Shown here: positions 11,977 to 21,538 of the stretch, piece by piece
Position numbering within the stretch: the first letter of the stretch is position 1
Layout of the letters: every line of letters begins with the position of its first letter
NCBI GenBank assembly: GCA_963704815.1
Contig: CAVPHU010000001.1
Coordinates: 620,001 to 684,000 of the forward strand
Source: DATKWD01 sp963704815
GTDB taxonomy: Bacteria > Actinomycetota > Acidimicrobiia > Acidimicrobiales > Salinilacustritrichaceae
DNA: 64,000 bases
Direction of reading: 5' to 3'
Notes under the pieces: model-generated
The model's database searches: none
The model's input: the letters and a program-made list of their open reading frames with translations, nothing else
Told to the model about the DNA's origin: nothing
Program-made: the position numbers and the translations under genes

Positions 11977-13092
11977 CGGGGCTCCGGCCCGGCTTCGGCC
12001 TCGACCAGATCGGCCACGGCGGCCGCCGCGTCCAGGCGCGAGGCCGACCGGATGGCATCGGACATCCGTCGGCGCCGTTCGGGGTCGGTGAGCAGCGGCC
12101 CCAACTCGGCGCCGAGCCGGTCGGCATCGAGTTCGTCGTCGGGCACGAGGATCGCCCCGCCCGTGGCCACCATCGCCTCGGCGTTCGCCGTCTGGTGGTC
12201 CCGTGGGGCGATCGGCAGCGGCACCAGGATCGACGGGACTCCGAACGCGGCGAGCTCGAACACGGTGCCCCCGGCGCGGGTGACGGCGAGATCGGCCGCC
12301 GCCAGCATGACCTCGACGTGTTGCTCGTACTCGACGGGCCGGTAGTCGAGCCCACCAGGCGGGGGTGACGGCAGCTTCGCCTGATCGGCCTCCCAGTCGC
12401 GCCGCCCGATCACGTGGTGGACCACGAGGTCCGAGCGGTCGGACCATCGCTCGACGAGACCGCGGACTGCGGTGTTGATGCGGCGGGAACCGAGCGAGCC
12501 CGAGAACGCAGCGATGAGCAGCTCGTCGTCGGCAGATCCCCATCGCCGCCCGTGCCTCGCTCCGCCCGTCGCGCCGAGCCGCGTCGCGCAGCTCGGGCCG
12601 GAGAGGATTGCCCGTGACGGTGGCGTGGGGCAGATCGGTCCCCTCGAAGGACACGGCGCTGGCCTCGGCGAACCAGCGGAGGACACGATTCACCGCGCCG
12701 GCCCGCTTGTTCTGCTCGAGCAGGACGAGCGGGACCCGAAGCATCCCTGCGGCCAGGCCACACGGGAAGCTCGCATGTCCCCCGACGGCGACCACGACCC
12801 GCGGGCGCTCGCGCCGCACGATCGAGAATCCCTGTTTCAGTCCACTGAGGATCGCGAAGAGGGCCTTCGCGCTGCCGATGCTCAGCCGGCGCTCGACCCC
12901 GCGGCCCGGGAGCTGGTCGAGTCCGTACCCCAGCGGAGGCACCAGATCGGCCTCGACCCCGCGGTCGCTGCCGACCACGTGGATCGCAGCCGGCGGATGG
13001 CCACGTTCCACGAGTTCGGCGGCAACGGCGAGGCCAGGGAGCAGGTGCCCGGCCGTGCCACCTCCGGCGATGATCGCGAAGGTCTCGGTCAC
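11973..13092 (-). CDS. murG: MurG glycosyltransferase, lipid I to lipid II (one apparent frameshift)
   Basis: Peripheral membrane enzyme that adds GlcNAc to lipid I. GTG start at 13092 overlaps the ftsW stop (GTGA). The N-terminal half shows GGGTAGHLLPGLAVA and VVAVGGHASFP. The C-terminal half continues in another frame with SGSLGSRRIN, TRAGGTVFELAAFGVPSILVP and the EAMVATGGA donor-site motif. One extra T at 12534 accounts for the shift; without it the product is 372 residues, normal for MurG. Essential, so a sequencing error is likely. Confidence 0.91.
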
Positions 13093-14273
13093 TCGTCGGA
13101 ACGAACGCGCGGTTGGCCCTGCGCCGCGACGTTGAGCAGCATCCCGGCCGCGAACATGGCGGCGATCAGCGACGAACCGCCGAAGGACACGAAGGGCAGG
13201 GGGACGCCGGTGATCGGAAGGATGCCGATGACCGCACCGATGTTCACGAACGCCTGCACCGTGAGCCAGGTCGTGACTCCGGCCGCGAGCAGCATGCCCA
13301 GTCGATCGGGAGCACACAGCGCGGTGCGGATTCCGATGACCCCGATGGCGCCGAACAGCAGCACCACGGCCAGCGTGCCCAGCAGGCCGAGCTCCTCGCC
13401 GATGATGGCGTAGATGAAGTCGGTGTGGGCGAACGGGAGGAACCCCCACTTGGCGCGGGACGCACCCAGCCCGGTACCGGTGAGGCCGCCGTCGACGATG
13501 CCCACGGCCGATTGGATGGTCTGCCAGCCGGTGTTGAGGGGGTCGTCCCACGGATCGAGGAAGGCGAGCACCCGATCACGGCGGTAGCTGGCCGACAACG
13601 CCAGCCACGCCGCGGCGCCGGCGCCGATGGTCGCCCAGCCCGCGAGGGACGGGAGCGGCGACCCGGAGACGAACAGGATGCCCACGACGATGGCGGCCAG
13701 CACCATGGTGGTGCCCAGATTCGGCTGCATCATGAAGAGCCCGGCGACCAGCCCACCCACGAGCAGCACCGGGCGGAGGGTGACACGCGGGTCTCGGATG
13801 TGCTTGGCCCGGCGCGCCAGGAGGCTGGCCACGAACACCAGCACCGCGAGCTTGGCGAACTCGGACGGTTGGATCTGGACGGGTCCGGCACCCAGCCACC
13901 GCGTCGAGCCGTTGACCGTGACCCCGACCCCGGGCACGAGGACGGCGATCAGCATCGCGATGGAGACGACGAGCATCGGCGTGGCGAGCGCCGCCACCCG
14001 GTGGTAGTCGACGCGGGAGGCGATCATCAGCACGACCAGGCCGACCGCCACCCAGACGAGCTGACGGCCGAAGTAGTACCAGGTCGATCCGAACTCATCG
14101 AGGGCGGCGACCGACGACGCCGACAGCACCATCACCACCCCGAGCAGGTTCAGCCCGACGATGATGGCCGCAAGGGCGACGAACGACGGGGTGTACTCCG
14201 TGCGGACGGTGCTCCGGCGGGCCGTCCGGACCTGGCGACGGCGGAGGAAGTCGAGCGGGGTGATCGCGGTCAT
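13089..14273 (-). CDS. ftsW: FtsW, SEDS-family septal peptidoglycan polymerase
   Basis: 394 residues with about ten transmembrane helices. SEDS hallmarks are present: STRWLGAGPVQIQPSEFAK, MMQPNLGTTMV, the periplasmic loop with DPLNTGWQTIQS, and the C-terminal PLPFVSFGGSSL. It polymerises glycan strands from lipid II with FtsI (the cognate PBP, encoded at 18.1-20.0 kb). ATG at 14273 overlaps murD by 4 nt. Intact, unlike its neighbours murG and mraY. Confidence 0.96.
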   Translation of the reverse strand: MTAITPLDFLRRRQVRTARRSTVRTEYTPSFVALAAIIVGLNLLGVVMVLSASSVAALDEFGSTWYYFGRQLVWVAVGLVVLMIASRVDYHRVAALATPMLVVSIAMLIAVLVPGVGVTVNGSTRWLGAGPVQIQPSEFAKLAVLVFVASLLARRAKHIRDPRVTLRPVLLVGGLVAGLFMMQPNLGTTMVLAAIVVGILFVSGSPLPSLAGWATIGAGAAAWLALSASYRRDRVLAFLDPWDDPLNTGWQTIQSAVGIVDGGLTGTGLGASRAKWGFLPFAHTDFIYAIIGEELGLLGTLAVVLLFGAIGVIGIRTALCAPDRLGMLLAAGVTTWLTVQAFVNIGAVIGILPITGVPLPFVSFGGSSLIAAMFAAGMLLNVAAQGQPRVRSDE

Positions 14274-15595
14274 GGCCGTCCTTGTCCGGGGGTGGCGAGG
14301 TGTTCGTCGACGAGCCGCTTGAAGTCGGCCCCCCGGTCTCCGTACGAGCGGTACCAGTCGAACGAGGCACACCCGGGCGAGAGCAGCACGGTCTGTCCGG
14401 GCCGGGCGAGCGCTGCGGCCCGCTCGACCGCCTCGGCCATCGACGCAGCTCGCTGCGTGGGAACCTTCGGGGAGAAGCTGCGCTCGACGTCGTCGGCGGC
14501 CTCGCCGATGGCGACCACCGCCACCACGCTGGTCGCCTCGGCGAGTTCGGAGAGGTCGAGGCCCTTGTTCCGGCCTCCGGCGATCAGCACCACTTCGTCG
14601 AACGCCCTCGCGGCCACCACGGCGGCGTGGGGCACCGTGGCCTTCGAGTCGTTGTACCACGCCACTCCGTTTCGCTCGACGACCAGTTCGAGGCGATGGG
14701 GCAGGCCGACGAATCCACGCAGCGTCTCCGCCACCGCCTCGAGTGTGGCGCCGCTCTCGAGGGCACCGGCCGACGCGGCCAGGGCGTTGGAGAGATCGTG
14801 TGGGAACCGGCGCGGGAGCTCGGCGACCCGGGCGATGGTGCCGTGGGGCGAGACGAGCCGATCGCCGGCGATCCGGTAGTCGGCATCGGTTCCGAAGGTC
14901 ACGTGCCGAGCGGGTGCGGTGGCGAGATGCCGGCTCACGACCGGGTCGTCGGTGTACCCGATGGCCACCTGGACGGACGACTGGTCGCGCCAGATGCCGG
15001 CCTTGGCCGTCTCGTAGGCGGACAGGCTGGCGTGCACGTCGAGGTGATCGGGTGCGAAGTTGAGCCAGACGGCGACATCGGGGGCGAAGCGTCCCGAGTG
15101 GCCGAGTCGGAACGACGATGCCTCGACGACGAACATCGCGTGGGCGGGATCGCTGATGGCCTCGACCAGCGGGACCTCGGTGTTGCCGACACCCACTGCG
15201 GCGATCCCCGAGGCTTCGAGCATCGAGACGATGAGCGTGGTGACCGTGGTCTTGCCGTCGGTGCCGGTGACCGCGACGATCGGCCGGTCGTCCCAGTCGG
15301 CGGCCAGATCGAACTCGGACCGAATCGGGACCCGATGCCGGGCCGCCGCGTCGAACAACGGGTGTGCGTCGGGAAGCCCGGGCGTCGGCACGACCATCGA
15401 GCTCTCGGCCACCAGACGGTCGAGCACCACGCCGTCGGGGGCGAGGTGGGCGACGACGTCGAGACCGTCGAGGCCGGTGAGATCCGCGTCAGGTCGGTCG
15501 TCGACGGCCACGACTTCGCAGCCGTGGTCGACGAGCGCACGCACGACGGCGAGGCCGGTGACCCCGAGGCCGACGACGAGAGAGCGGTCGCCCAT
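14270..15595 (-). CDS. murD: UDP-N-acetylmuramoylalanine-D-glutamate ligase MurD
   Basis: 441 residues. Adds D-Glu in the cytoplasmic peptidoglycan pathway. The Rossmann N-terminus (VVGLGVTGLAVVRAL) is followed by the ATP site GTDGKTT at 111-117, the FAPDHLDVH segment and WYNDSKATVPHA. Ends with the usual SFDWYRSYGDRGADFK. The ATG at 15595 shares one base with the mraY stop (TGATG). Intact. Confidence 0.95.
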   Translation of the reverse strand: MGDRSLVVGLGVTGLAVVRALVDHGCEVVAVDDRPDADLTGLDGLDVVAHLAPDGVVLDRLVAESSMVVPTPGLPDAHPLFDAAARHRVPIRSEFDLAADWDDRPIVAVTGTDGKTTVTTLIVSMLEASGIAAVGVGNTEVPLVEAISDPAHAMFVVEASSFRLGHSGRFAPDVAVWLNFAPDHLDVHASLSAYETAKAGIWRDQSSVQVAIGYTDDPVVSRHLATAPARHVTFGTDADYRIAGDRLVSPHGTIARVAELPRRFPHDLSNALAASAGALESGATLEAVAETLRGFVGLPHRLELVVERNGVAWYNDSKATVPHAAVVAARAFDEVVLIAGGRNKGLDLSELAEATSVVAVVAIGEAADDVERSFSPKVPTQRAASMAEAVERAAALARPGQTVLLSPGCASFDWYRSYGDRGADFKRLVDEHLATPGQGRP

Positions 15596-16636
15596 CAATC
15601 GATGCCTCCGGTGGCGATGAAGTCGGCGTAGTAGATCCCGAGCCCGAGCGCGGTCGTCAGACCGGCGAGGATCCAGAAGCGGACGATGACCGTGGTCTCG
15701 GGCCATCCGCCCAGCTCGAAGTGGTGGTGGATCGGGGCCATGCGGAAGATCCGTCGCCCTCCGAAGAGCCGGAAGCTGCCCGACCTGGAGGATCACCGAG
15801 ATGGTCTCGACCACGAAGAGCCCGCCGAGGATCAGCAGCAGGAGCTGGGTGGACGTGGCGAGCGCCGAGCGTGGCCAGGCCCGCACCGATGGCCAGCGAC
15901 CCGGTGTCGCCCATGAAGATCTGGGCCGGGGCCGCGTTCCACCAGAGGAACCCGGCACAGGCTCCGAGCATCGCGGCGCGACGACCGCCAGGTCGAGCGC
16001 AGCCGGGATCTCGTAGGTGGCGGGGTGGCGGAACGCCCAGAACCCGATGACGACGAACGCGATGAACGTGTAGACGCTCGACCCGGCCGCGAGCCCGTCG
16101 AGCTCCGTCGGTCAGGTTCACGCCGTTGGTGAACCCGAGGATCAGCAGGACGGCGAGGATCGACCAGCCGACCGGGCCGAGCTCGAGCCCGGGTGAGTCG
16201 AAGCGGGTGAACGAGAGCGTGGTGTGGATGTCGGTCCAGGCCAGCATGGCGATCGGCGAACGCGATCGACACGGTGAGCAGGCCGGCGATCTTGGCCCGT
16301 TTGCTGAGCCCGAGGTTGCGCTCGCGGGAGACCTTGATCCAGTCGTCGAGCAACCCGACCATGGCCGGCACCGAGGATCGTGAGGACGACCACGATGCCG
16401 GCGCGGGTGAAGACCACCCCGCCGCGCACGTGGGCCACGAAGTAGCCGACGATGGCCGCAACGACGATGGCGAGGCCACCCATCGTCGGCGTGCCGGCCT
16501 TGGTGTGATGGCCTTCGGGCCCGTCTTCGCGGATCGGTTGACCGACGTGGTGACGGGTCAGCCAGGCGATCAGCCAGCGGGTGCCGAGCAGCGAGACCAT
16601 CAGCGAGACCCCGCCGGCGAGGAGCAGCGAGATCAT
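15595..16636 (-). CDS. mraY: MraY phospho-MurNAc-pentapeptide transferase (six apparent frameshifts)
   Basis: Polytopic enzyme making lipid I from UDP-MurNAc-pentapeptide and undecaprenyl phosphate. Family motifs are spread over three frames: GHHTKAGTPTMGG, MVGLLDDWIK, FTNGVNLTDG, IFMGDTGSLAIG and RMAPIHHHFE. Extra single bases at about 16365, 16254, 16104, 15865 and 15778, and one missing base near 15978, account for all switches. After correction the frame is 345 residues, the normal length, from the ATG at 16636 (overlapping the murE stop) to the TGA at 15595. All catalytic motifs survive, and mraY is essential, so local sequence error is the best explanation. Confidence 0.88.
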
Positions 16637-18102
16637 CGGATGCCACCACGGGCCGCCTCGATCGCTCGGGCCGCGACCTCTCGGTCGTCGAAGGAGATCC
16701 GCTGGTCGCCGATGATCTGTTCGGTCTCGTGCCCCTTGCCGGCGATGAGCACGACGTCGCCGGGCTGCGCCTCGGCGATCGCTCGCTCGATGGCTCGGGC
16801 GCGGTCGGGCTCGGTGTCGACGCCGCTGCGCACCGCCATCGGCGCCGTGATCGCCGCGATGATCGCCGCAGGATCTTCGCCGCGCGGGTTGTCGGAGGTG
16901 ACGGTGACCCGGTCGGCGAGGTGATCGGCGACCTGGCCCATCAGCGGCCGTTTCGACGGATCGCGATCGCCGCCGCATCCGAAGACCACGTGGACGGACC
17001 CTTCGGCGAGGGTGCGGCAGGCGGCGAGGGCGGCCCGAGCGCGTCGGGGGTGTGGGCGAAGTCGACGACCACGGCGAAGTCCTGTCCACGGTCGACGGTC
17101 TCGAAGCGCCCCCGCACGGGGGTGGCCGCGGCGAGCCCGGCCGCGATGTGCTCGATCTCGAGACCGAGCGCAGCAGCCGCCGTGGCGGCCGCGAGGGCGT
17201 TCGACACGTTGAAGTCGCCGGGGAGCCGGAGGCGCACGTCGGTGCCGCGCCACCGGAAGTCGACACCGCCGGCGTGGTGGCGGATCCGGGTCGCATCGGC
17301 CAGCGAGAACGGGTGCAGCGACAGATCGGCACGGGACCCGAGGTCGGCGAGCAACCGCCGGCCGTGGACGTCGTCGACGTTGACGACGGCGTGCTCGCAG
17401 CGGCCGGGCTCGAAGAGGCGCGCCTTGGCGGCGAAGTAGCGCTCGAGGGTGCCGTGATGGTCGAGGTGCTCGTGGCTCAGGTTGGTGAAGATCCCGGCGG
17501 CGAATCGGGTGCCGTCGACGCGTCCGGCATCGAGGGCGTGCGACGAGACCTCGATCGCGACCCGCGGCCTGGCCGGCCTCGACGGCAGCGGCGAGCTCGG
17601 ACTGCAGCTCGGTGGCTTCGGGTGTGGTCGGCACGCCCGAGGCACGGGACGGGCTCAACGTCCCGATGATCCGGGTGGGACGTCCGGCGGCGGCGAAGAT
17701 CGCGGCCAGCAGATGGGTGACGGTGGTCTTGCCGTTCGTGCCGGTGACCCCGACGACGGTGAGGGCGGAGCTCGGATCTCCCCAGAGGTGCGACGCCACC
17801 GGCCCGAGCGCCGCCCGGACGTCGGGGGTGACGACCTGGGGGAGCTCGACGTCGAGCTCGTGATCGACCAACAGGGCGACCGCACCCGCCGCAGCCGCGG
17901 ATCCGGCCAGATCGTGGCCGTCGCTCCGGCGACCACGGACGCAGCAGAACAGCGCACCCGCTTCGACCCTGAGCGAGTGCTGCACCACATCGGTCACGTC
18001 GGGGTCGCCGTGGGCTCCGGCGAGCCGGAGGTCGACACCGGACACTCCGGCCACCAGGCGACTGAGACGCACCGCCTCAGTCTGGTCCGCGAACAACGTC
18101 AT
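16633..18102 (-). CDS. murE: UDP-MurNAc-tripeptide ligase MurE (two apparent frameshifts)
   Basis: Adds the third amino acid, here probably meso-diaminopimelate, since the specificity motif reads SDNPRGE (DNPR). The ATP site GTNGKTTVT and the TPEATELQ, EVSSHALDAGRVDG, NLSHEHLDHHGT and GKGHETEQ motifs are all present. Frame changes occur at 17571/17572 (extra C) and near 17035 (one base missing); the corrected product is 489 residues. The first 26 bases overlap the ftsI 3' end, and the stop overlaps mraY. No murF lies between murE and mraY. Confidence 0.9.
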   Translation of the reverse strand: MTLFADQTEAVRLSRLVAGVSGVDLRLAGAHGDPDVTDVVQHSLRVEAGALFCCVRGRRSDGHDLAGSAAAAGAVALLVDHELDVELPQVVTPDVRAALGPVASHLWGDPSSALTVVGVTGTNGKTTVTHLLAAIFAAAGRPTRIIGTLSPSRASGVPTTPEATELQSELAAAVEAGQAAGRDRGLVARPRCRTRRRHPIRRRDLHQPEPRAPRPSRHPRALLRRQGAPLRARPLRARRRQRRRRPRPAVARRPRVPCRSVAAPVLAGRCDPDPPPRRRCRLPVARHRRAPPAPRRLQRVERPRGRHGGCCARSRDRAHRGRARRGHPRAGALRDRRPWTGLRRGRRLRPHPRRARAALAACRTLAEGSVHVVFGCGGDRDPSKRPLMGQVADHLADRVTVTSDNPRGEDPAAIIAAITAPMAVRSGVDTEPDRARAIERAIAEAQPGDVVLIAGKGHETEQIIGDQRISFDDREVAARAIEAARGGIR

Positions 18103-19990
18103 CACCGGTGATGGTCGTCGACGGTGTCCCGTCGGGGTCGGGTGCCGCGTCCGGGTCGGACTCGCCGGCCTCGTCAGGCTCGCCGGCCTCGTCAGGTTCG
18201 TCGGCTCCGGGCTCCGGCTGCTCGACGCGCCCGGCCGGCTCGGCTCGGACCTTGTCCGGCGGCGTGTCGGAGTCCTCGTCGAGCTCGGCGGCCACCGGTG
18301 GGATCTGCATCTGGCGGAGTGCATACCGGGCGAGATCGGAGAAGACCGGGGCGGAGGCCGAGCCGCCGAAGATGGTGCTGGACGGTTCGTCGAGCGTCAC
18401 GATGATCGAGACCTCGGGGTGCTCGACCGGAGCGAATCCGACGAAGGTGGCGACGTACTGGAAGTTCCCGGCTGCGTCCTCGTAGCCACCGCCGGGTTGG
18501 GGCTTGCGCGCCGTGCCCGTCTTGCCGGCGACCGGATACCCGTCGACCGCGGCGTTGCCGCCGGTGCCTTCGGACACGACCAGGCCGAGCATCGTGCGCA
18601 TCTGATCGGCGGTCACCTCGGACACGACCCGCCGCGGCTCGGGGACATCGACTTCGTGCCGCCCACCTTGCTCGTCCACCTCGGCGAGGACGATGCGGGG
18701 CGGGACGTAGACGCCGTCGTTGGCGATGGTGTTGAAGGCGAACAGCATCTGCATGGCCGTGACGGCCACGCCCTGACCGATCGGGATCGACCCGATGGAG
18801 GTGCCCGACCAGTCGGCCGGGTCGAGCATCAGACCGCGCGACTCGTTCGGGAAGTCGAGGGCCGTGCGCTCACCGAACCCGAACTCGCGGAGGTAGTGGT
18901 CGATGCGGTCCTTGCCGAGCATCTGGCCCATCTTGATCGTCCCGATGTTGCTGGACTGCACGAGGATGTCGGTGACCGACATGTTCTGCACGGGATGGGG
19001 ATCGTGGTCACTGAACTCGTAGTCGGCGACCTGGTAGCGATCCGGCACCTCGATCACGGTGTCCGGGGTCACCAGGCCGTCCTCGATCGCACCGGACAGC
19101 GTGATCATCTTGTTGACCGAGCCGGGCTCGAAGACGTTGATGAGCGCACCGTTGCTCCCCGTCGAGAAGACCTCGCCGGTCTCGGGGTCGGTGGCCATGT
19201 TGGCCATGGCCAGGATCTCACCGGTCTCGGGCCGCGCGACCACGACCGTGCCGCCCTTGGCCCCGGTCTCGCGGACCCGTTCGGCCAGGAGCCGCTCGGT
19301 CTCGAACTGGAAGGCGCGATCGAGGCTGAGCTCGAGATCGTGACCGCGACGAGCCGGCTCGACTCGCCGTTGCGCCGCCGCGATGGTTCGCCCGGTCGGA
19401 TCGCGCTCGAGGATGAGCTCGCCCACTTCGCCGGTGAGCAGGTCGTCGTACTGGGCTTCGAGACCCGTCAGGCCGACGTTGTCGACGTCGACCGTGCCGA
19501 GCACGCCTCGTGCCAGCTCGCCCGACGGGAAGATCCGACTCGGCTCGTCGAGGAGGTAGACCCCGTCGAGGGCGAGCTCCTCGACCTCGTCGGCGATGGC
19601 ATCGGGAGCTCGGCGGGTCAGGTAGACGAACGAGCTGTCTCGTCCCAGCTTCTCCTCCAGGTCCTCGCGGGGGAGGCCGAGGACCGGCGCCAGTGCGCCG
19701 GCGGTCGCGAGCGGGTCGAGCACGAGGCCCGGATCGGCCCAGACCGTCCGCTGAGGGATCGACACCGAGAGGTCGTTCCCGTTGCGGTCGAAGATCGAGC
19801 CACGATCGGCGGCCAGTTCGACACTGCGGACCCGCTGGGCCTCACTGAAGTCGGTGTAGCGCTCGTCGCCGAGTGCCTGGAGCGACACGAGACGCCAGGT
19901 CACGACGCCGAACATCAGCAGCAGCACGCAACAGAGCGCGGCCAGTCGGCGCTGCGGGCGGATGCGACGCGCCCGAACACGAGCGTTCAT
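18077..19990 (-). CDS. ftsI: FtsI/PBP3 septal peptidoglycan transpeptidase
   Basis: 637 residues, class B penicillin-binding protein. A short basic cytoplasmic start and one transmembrane helix (about 15-35) precede the pedestal domain. The transpeptidase domain has the active serine in SVNK at 291-294, SSN at 346-348 and KTG at 490-492. The acidic, Pro/Glu/Asp-rich C-terminal tail (from about 575) is not part of the enzyme core and is probably disordered. It crosslinks septal wall and partners FtsW. It follows the ftsL-like gene by 21 nt and overlaps murE. Confidence 0.96.
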   Translation of the reverse strand: MNARVRARRIRPQRRLAALCCVLLLMFGVVTWRLVSLQALGDERYTDFSEAQRVRSVELAADRGSIFDRNGNDLSVSIPQRTVWADPGLVLDPLATAGALAPVLGLPREDLEEKLGRDSSFVYLTRRAPDAIADEVEELALDGVYLLDEPSRIFPSGELARGVLGTVDVDNVGLTGLEAQYDDLLTGEVGELILERDPTGRTIAAAQRRVEPARRGHDLELSLDRAFQFETERLLAERVRETGAKGGTVVVARPETGEILAMANMATDPETGEVFSTGSNGALINVFEPGSVNKMITLSGAIEDGLVTPDTVIEVPDRYQVADYEFSDHDPHPVQNMSVTDILVQSSNIGTIKMGQMLGKDRIDHYLREFGFGERTALDFPNESRGLMLDPADWSGTSIGSIPIGQGVAVTAMQMLFAFNTIANDGVYVPPRIVLAEVDEQGGRHEVDVPEPRRVVSEVTADQMRTMLGLVVSEGTGGNAAVDGYPVAGKTGTARKPQPGGGYEDAAGNFQYVATFVGFAPVEHPEVSIIVTLDEPSSTIFGGSASAPVFSDLARYALRQMQIPPVAAELDEDSDTPPDKVRAEPAGRVEQPEPGADEPDEAGEPDEAGESDPDAAPDPDGTPSTTITGDDVVRGPD

Positions 19991-20011
19991 ACGAGGGTCT
20001 CGTGCATCGGC

Positions 20012-20467
20012 CTACGAGCTGCGCTCGAGGTAGGGCTTGATGGCGAGCCAGGTCGTGTCGACGTCGTCGTCGGCGGGCTGGTCGACCCCGCTCTCGGCTT
20101 CGGCCGGGGTGAGGTAGACGACATCGGTGGGCTCGACCATGCCCAGGCGGATGATGGCCTCGTTCACGACCCGTTCGGGGGCCTCGAGGCGTGCGACCTC
20201 GAGCCGGGCCCGGTGATACTCCTCCTGCTGGGCGGCCACGGCCTCGTCGAGCGCGTCGAGGGTCACCTGGCCCTGGACCAGCATGGCGTGGGAGGCAGCC
20301 AGGGCGAGCAGCCCGACGAAGACGAGCGCGCTGATGACGGTGCCCCGTCGAACGAACCCGCGCCGGGCCTTCTCGGGCTCGTCGACCACCCGGAGGTGGC
20401 CGCCCTGCTTCGGCGGCGACGGCTTGGCAGCGACCAGGCGGCGGGCGACGGCTTGGACTGGGGTCAT
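20012..20467 (-). CDS. ftsL: FtsL-like septum formation protein
   Basis: 151 residues. A basic N-terminus (about 1-45) precedes one transmembrane helix (TVISALVFVGLLALAASHAM). A short periplasmic coiled coil with Leu/Val heptads follows (TLDALDEAVAAQQEEYHRARLEVARLEAPERV), then an IIRLGMVEP segment typical of FtsL/DivIC proteins. Position between rsmH and ftsI is the usual place of ftsL. Sequence identity in this family is low, so the call rests on architecture and position. Its ATG overlaps the rsmH stop (ATGA). Confidence 0.85.
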   Translation of the reverse strand: MTPVQAVARRLVAAKPSPPKQGGHLRVVDEPEKARRGFVRRGTVISALVFVGLLALAASHAMLVQGQVTLDALDEAVAAQQEEYHRARLEVARLEAPERVVNEAIIRLGMVEPTDVVYLTPAEAESGVDQPADDDVDTTWLAIKPYLERSS

Positions 20468-21414
20468 GGTGTGCTCCGAGCGAGTTGGCCGCGGCGCTGC
20501 ACCGCACGCAGGCGGGCACTCCGGGCGCGAGGATTGCGTTCGATCTCCGCCGGCGTCGCACGGACGGCCGAGCGAGTGAGCCGGGCGTACGGACCCACCG
20601 GCGTCTCCTTGACCGGGACCCCGCGAGGGGTGTGCGGGCCGCGGCACGCCTCGGCGAAGCGCCGCTTGACGATGCGATCCTCACCGGAGTGGTAGGTGAG
20701 CACCGCACAGCGACCCTCGGGTGCGAGGACGTCGAGCGCCTGGTCGAGCGCCGCCACCAGAGCGCCGAGTTCGTCGTTGGTGGCGATCCGCAGGGCCTGG
20801 AAGGTGCGGGTCGCGGGGTGTCCGCCACGGCGGCGGGCCGCGGCCGGCACCGCGTTGCGCACGATCTCCGCGAGCTGGGAAGTCCCCTCGATCGGCCGGG
20901 CGGCGACGATCGCTCGCGCGATCCGCATCGCATGCCGTTCGTCGCCGAATCGACGGAGCAGGTCGGCCAGGTCGCCGGCCGCCAGATCGTTCACCAGGTC
21001 CGACGCCGAGGTGGGCTGGCGATCGTCCATGCGCATGTCGATCGGGCCGTCGGCCCGGTAGGAGAAGCCCCGGTCGGCGACATCGAGCTGCGGTGAGCTC
21101 ACACCGAGGTCGAAGAAGATCGCGGTGACCGGAAGGTCGTCGATCCCGGCCAGCACCTCGGCCAGCCGATCGAAACGGGTGCGGACGAGCTGGACGCGAT
21201 CTCCGAAGCGGGACAGGCGGGCACGAGCGGCGTCGAGCGCGACGCCGTCCTGGTCGAAACCGAGCAACTCGAGGCCGCCGTTGGCCGACAGCACCGCCTC
21301 TGCGTGCCCGGCCCCGCCGATGGTGGCATCGACGAATCGACCGGCCGGCGCAGCCGACAGCACCTCGACACACTCGGCCAGCAGCACCGGCTCGTGCGCG
21401 AAGGTCCCGCTCAC
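20464..21414 (-). CDS. rsmH: 16S rRNA m4C1402 methyltransferase RsmH (MraW)
   Basis: 316 residues from GTG at 21414. S-adenosylmethionine-dependent enzyme methylating N4 of C1402 in 16S rRNA. Motifs: FAHEPVLLAE at the N-terminus, the SAM loop DATIGGAGHAEAVL, FFDLGVSSPQLD, and the C-terminal YHSGEDRIVKRRF. The family starts exactly at the FAHEPVLL segment, which supports the GTG rather than a longer frame. It is followed by the ftsL-like gene with a 4-nt overlap. Confidence 0.95.
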   Translation of the reverse strand: MSGTFAHEPVLLAECVEVLSAAPAGRFVDATIGGAGHAEAVLSANGGLELLGFDQDGVALDAARARLSRFGDRVQLVRTRFDRLAEVLAGIDDLPVTAIFFDLGVSSPQLDVADRGFSYRADGPIDMRMDDRQPTSASDLVNDLAAGDLADLLRRFGDERHAMRIARAIVAARPIEGTSQLAEIVRNAVPAAARRRGGHPATRTFQALRIATNDELGALVAALDQALDVLAPEGRCAVLTYHSGEDRIVKRRFAEACRGPHTPRGVPVKETPVGPYARLTRSAVRATPAEIERNPRARSARLRAVQRRGQLARSTP

Positions 21415-21538
21415 CTGCAGCCCCCCGGTCGACGGGCGCCCGCCGGGATGTCTCCCCGGTTCGAGCTCGATGGGAAGCGGGCGGAGAAGTTGCCTACCAC
21501 CGTGTCGACCGAGAGGCTGCACGTCCGCGGCCCCTCCA
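21415..21538 (-). other. 124-base mraZ-rsmH intergenic region
   Basis: No gene, clear promoter or stable hairpin was recognised here. It is GC-rich and presumably part of the mraZ-dcw transcript. Confidence 0.3.

Noticed and set aside
15595..17045. Programmed ribosomal frameshifting in mraY and murE
   Set aside because: Many unrelated shift sites without slippery heptamers or pseudoknots, and the same pattern in glpK, fit sequence error better.
16142..17332. The long minus-strand frame as a candidate murF
   Set aside because: It contains only the start of mraY joined to out-of-frame murE sequence; no MurF motifs were found.
18419..20695. A 758-residue plus-strand frame over ftsI, ftsL and rsmH
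   Set aside because: It is the antisense shadow of FtsI (all three penicillin-binding motifs are on the other strand).
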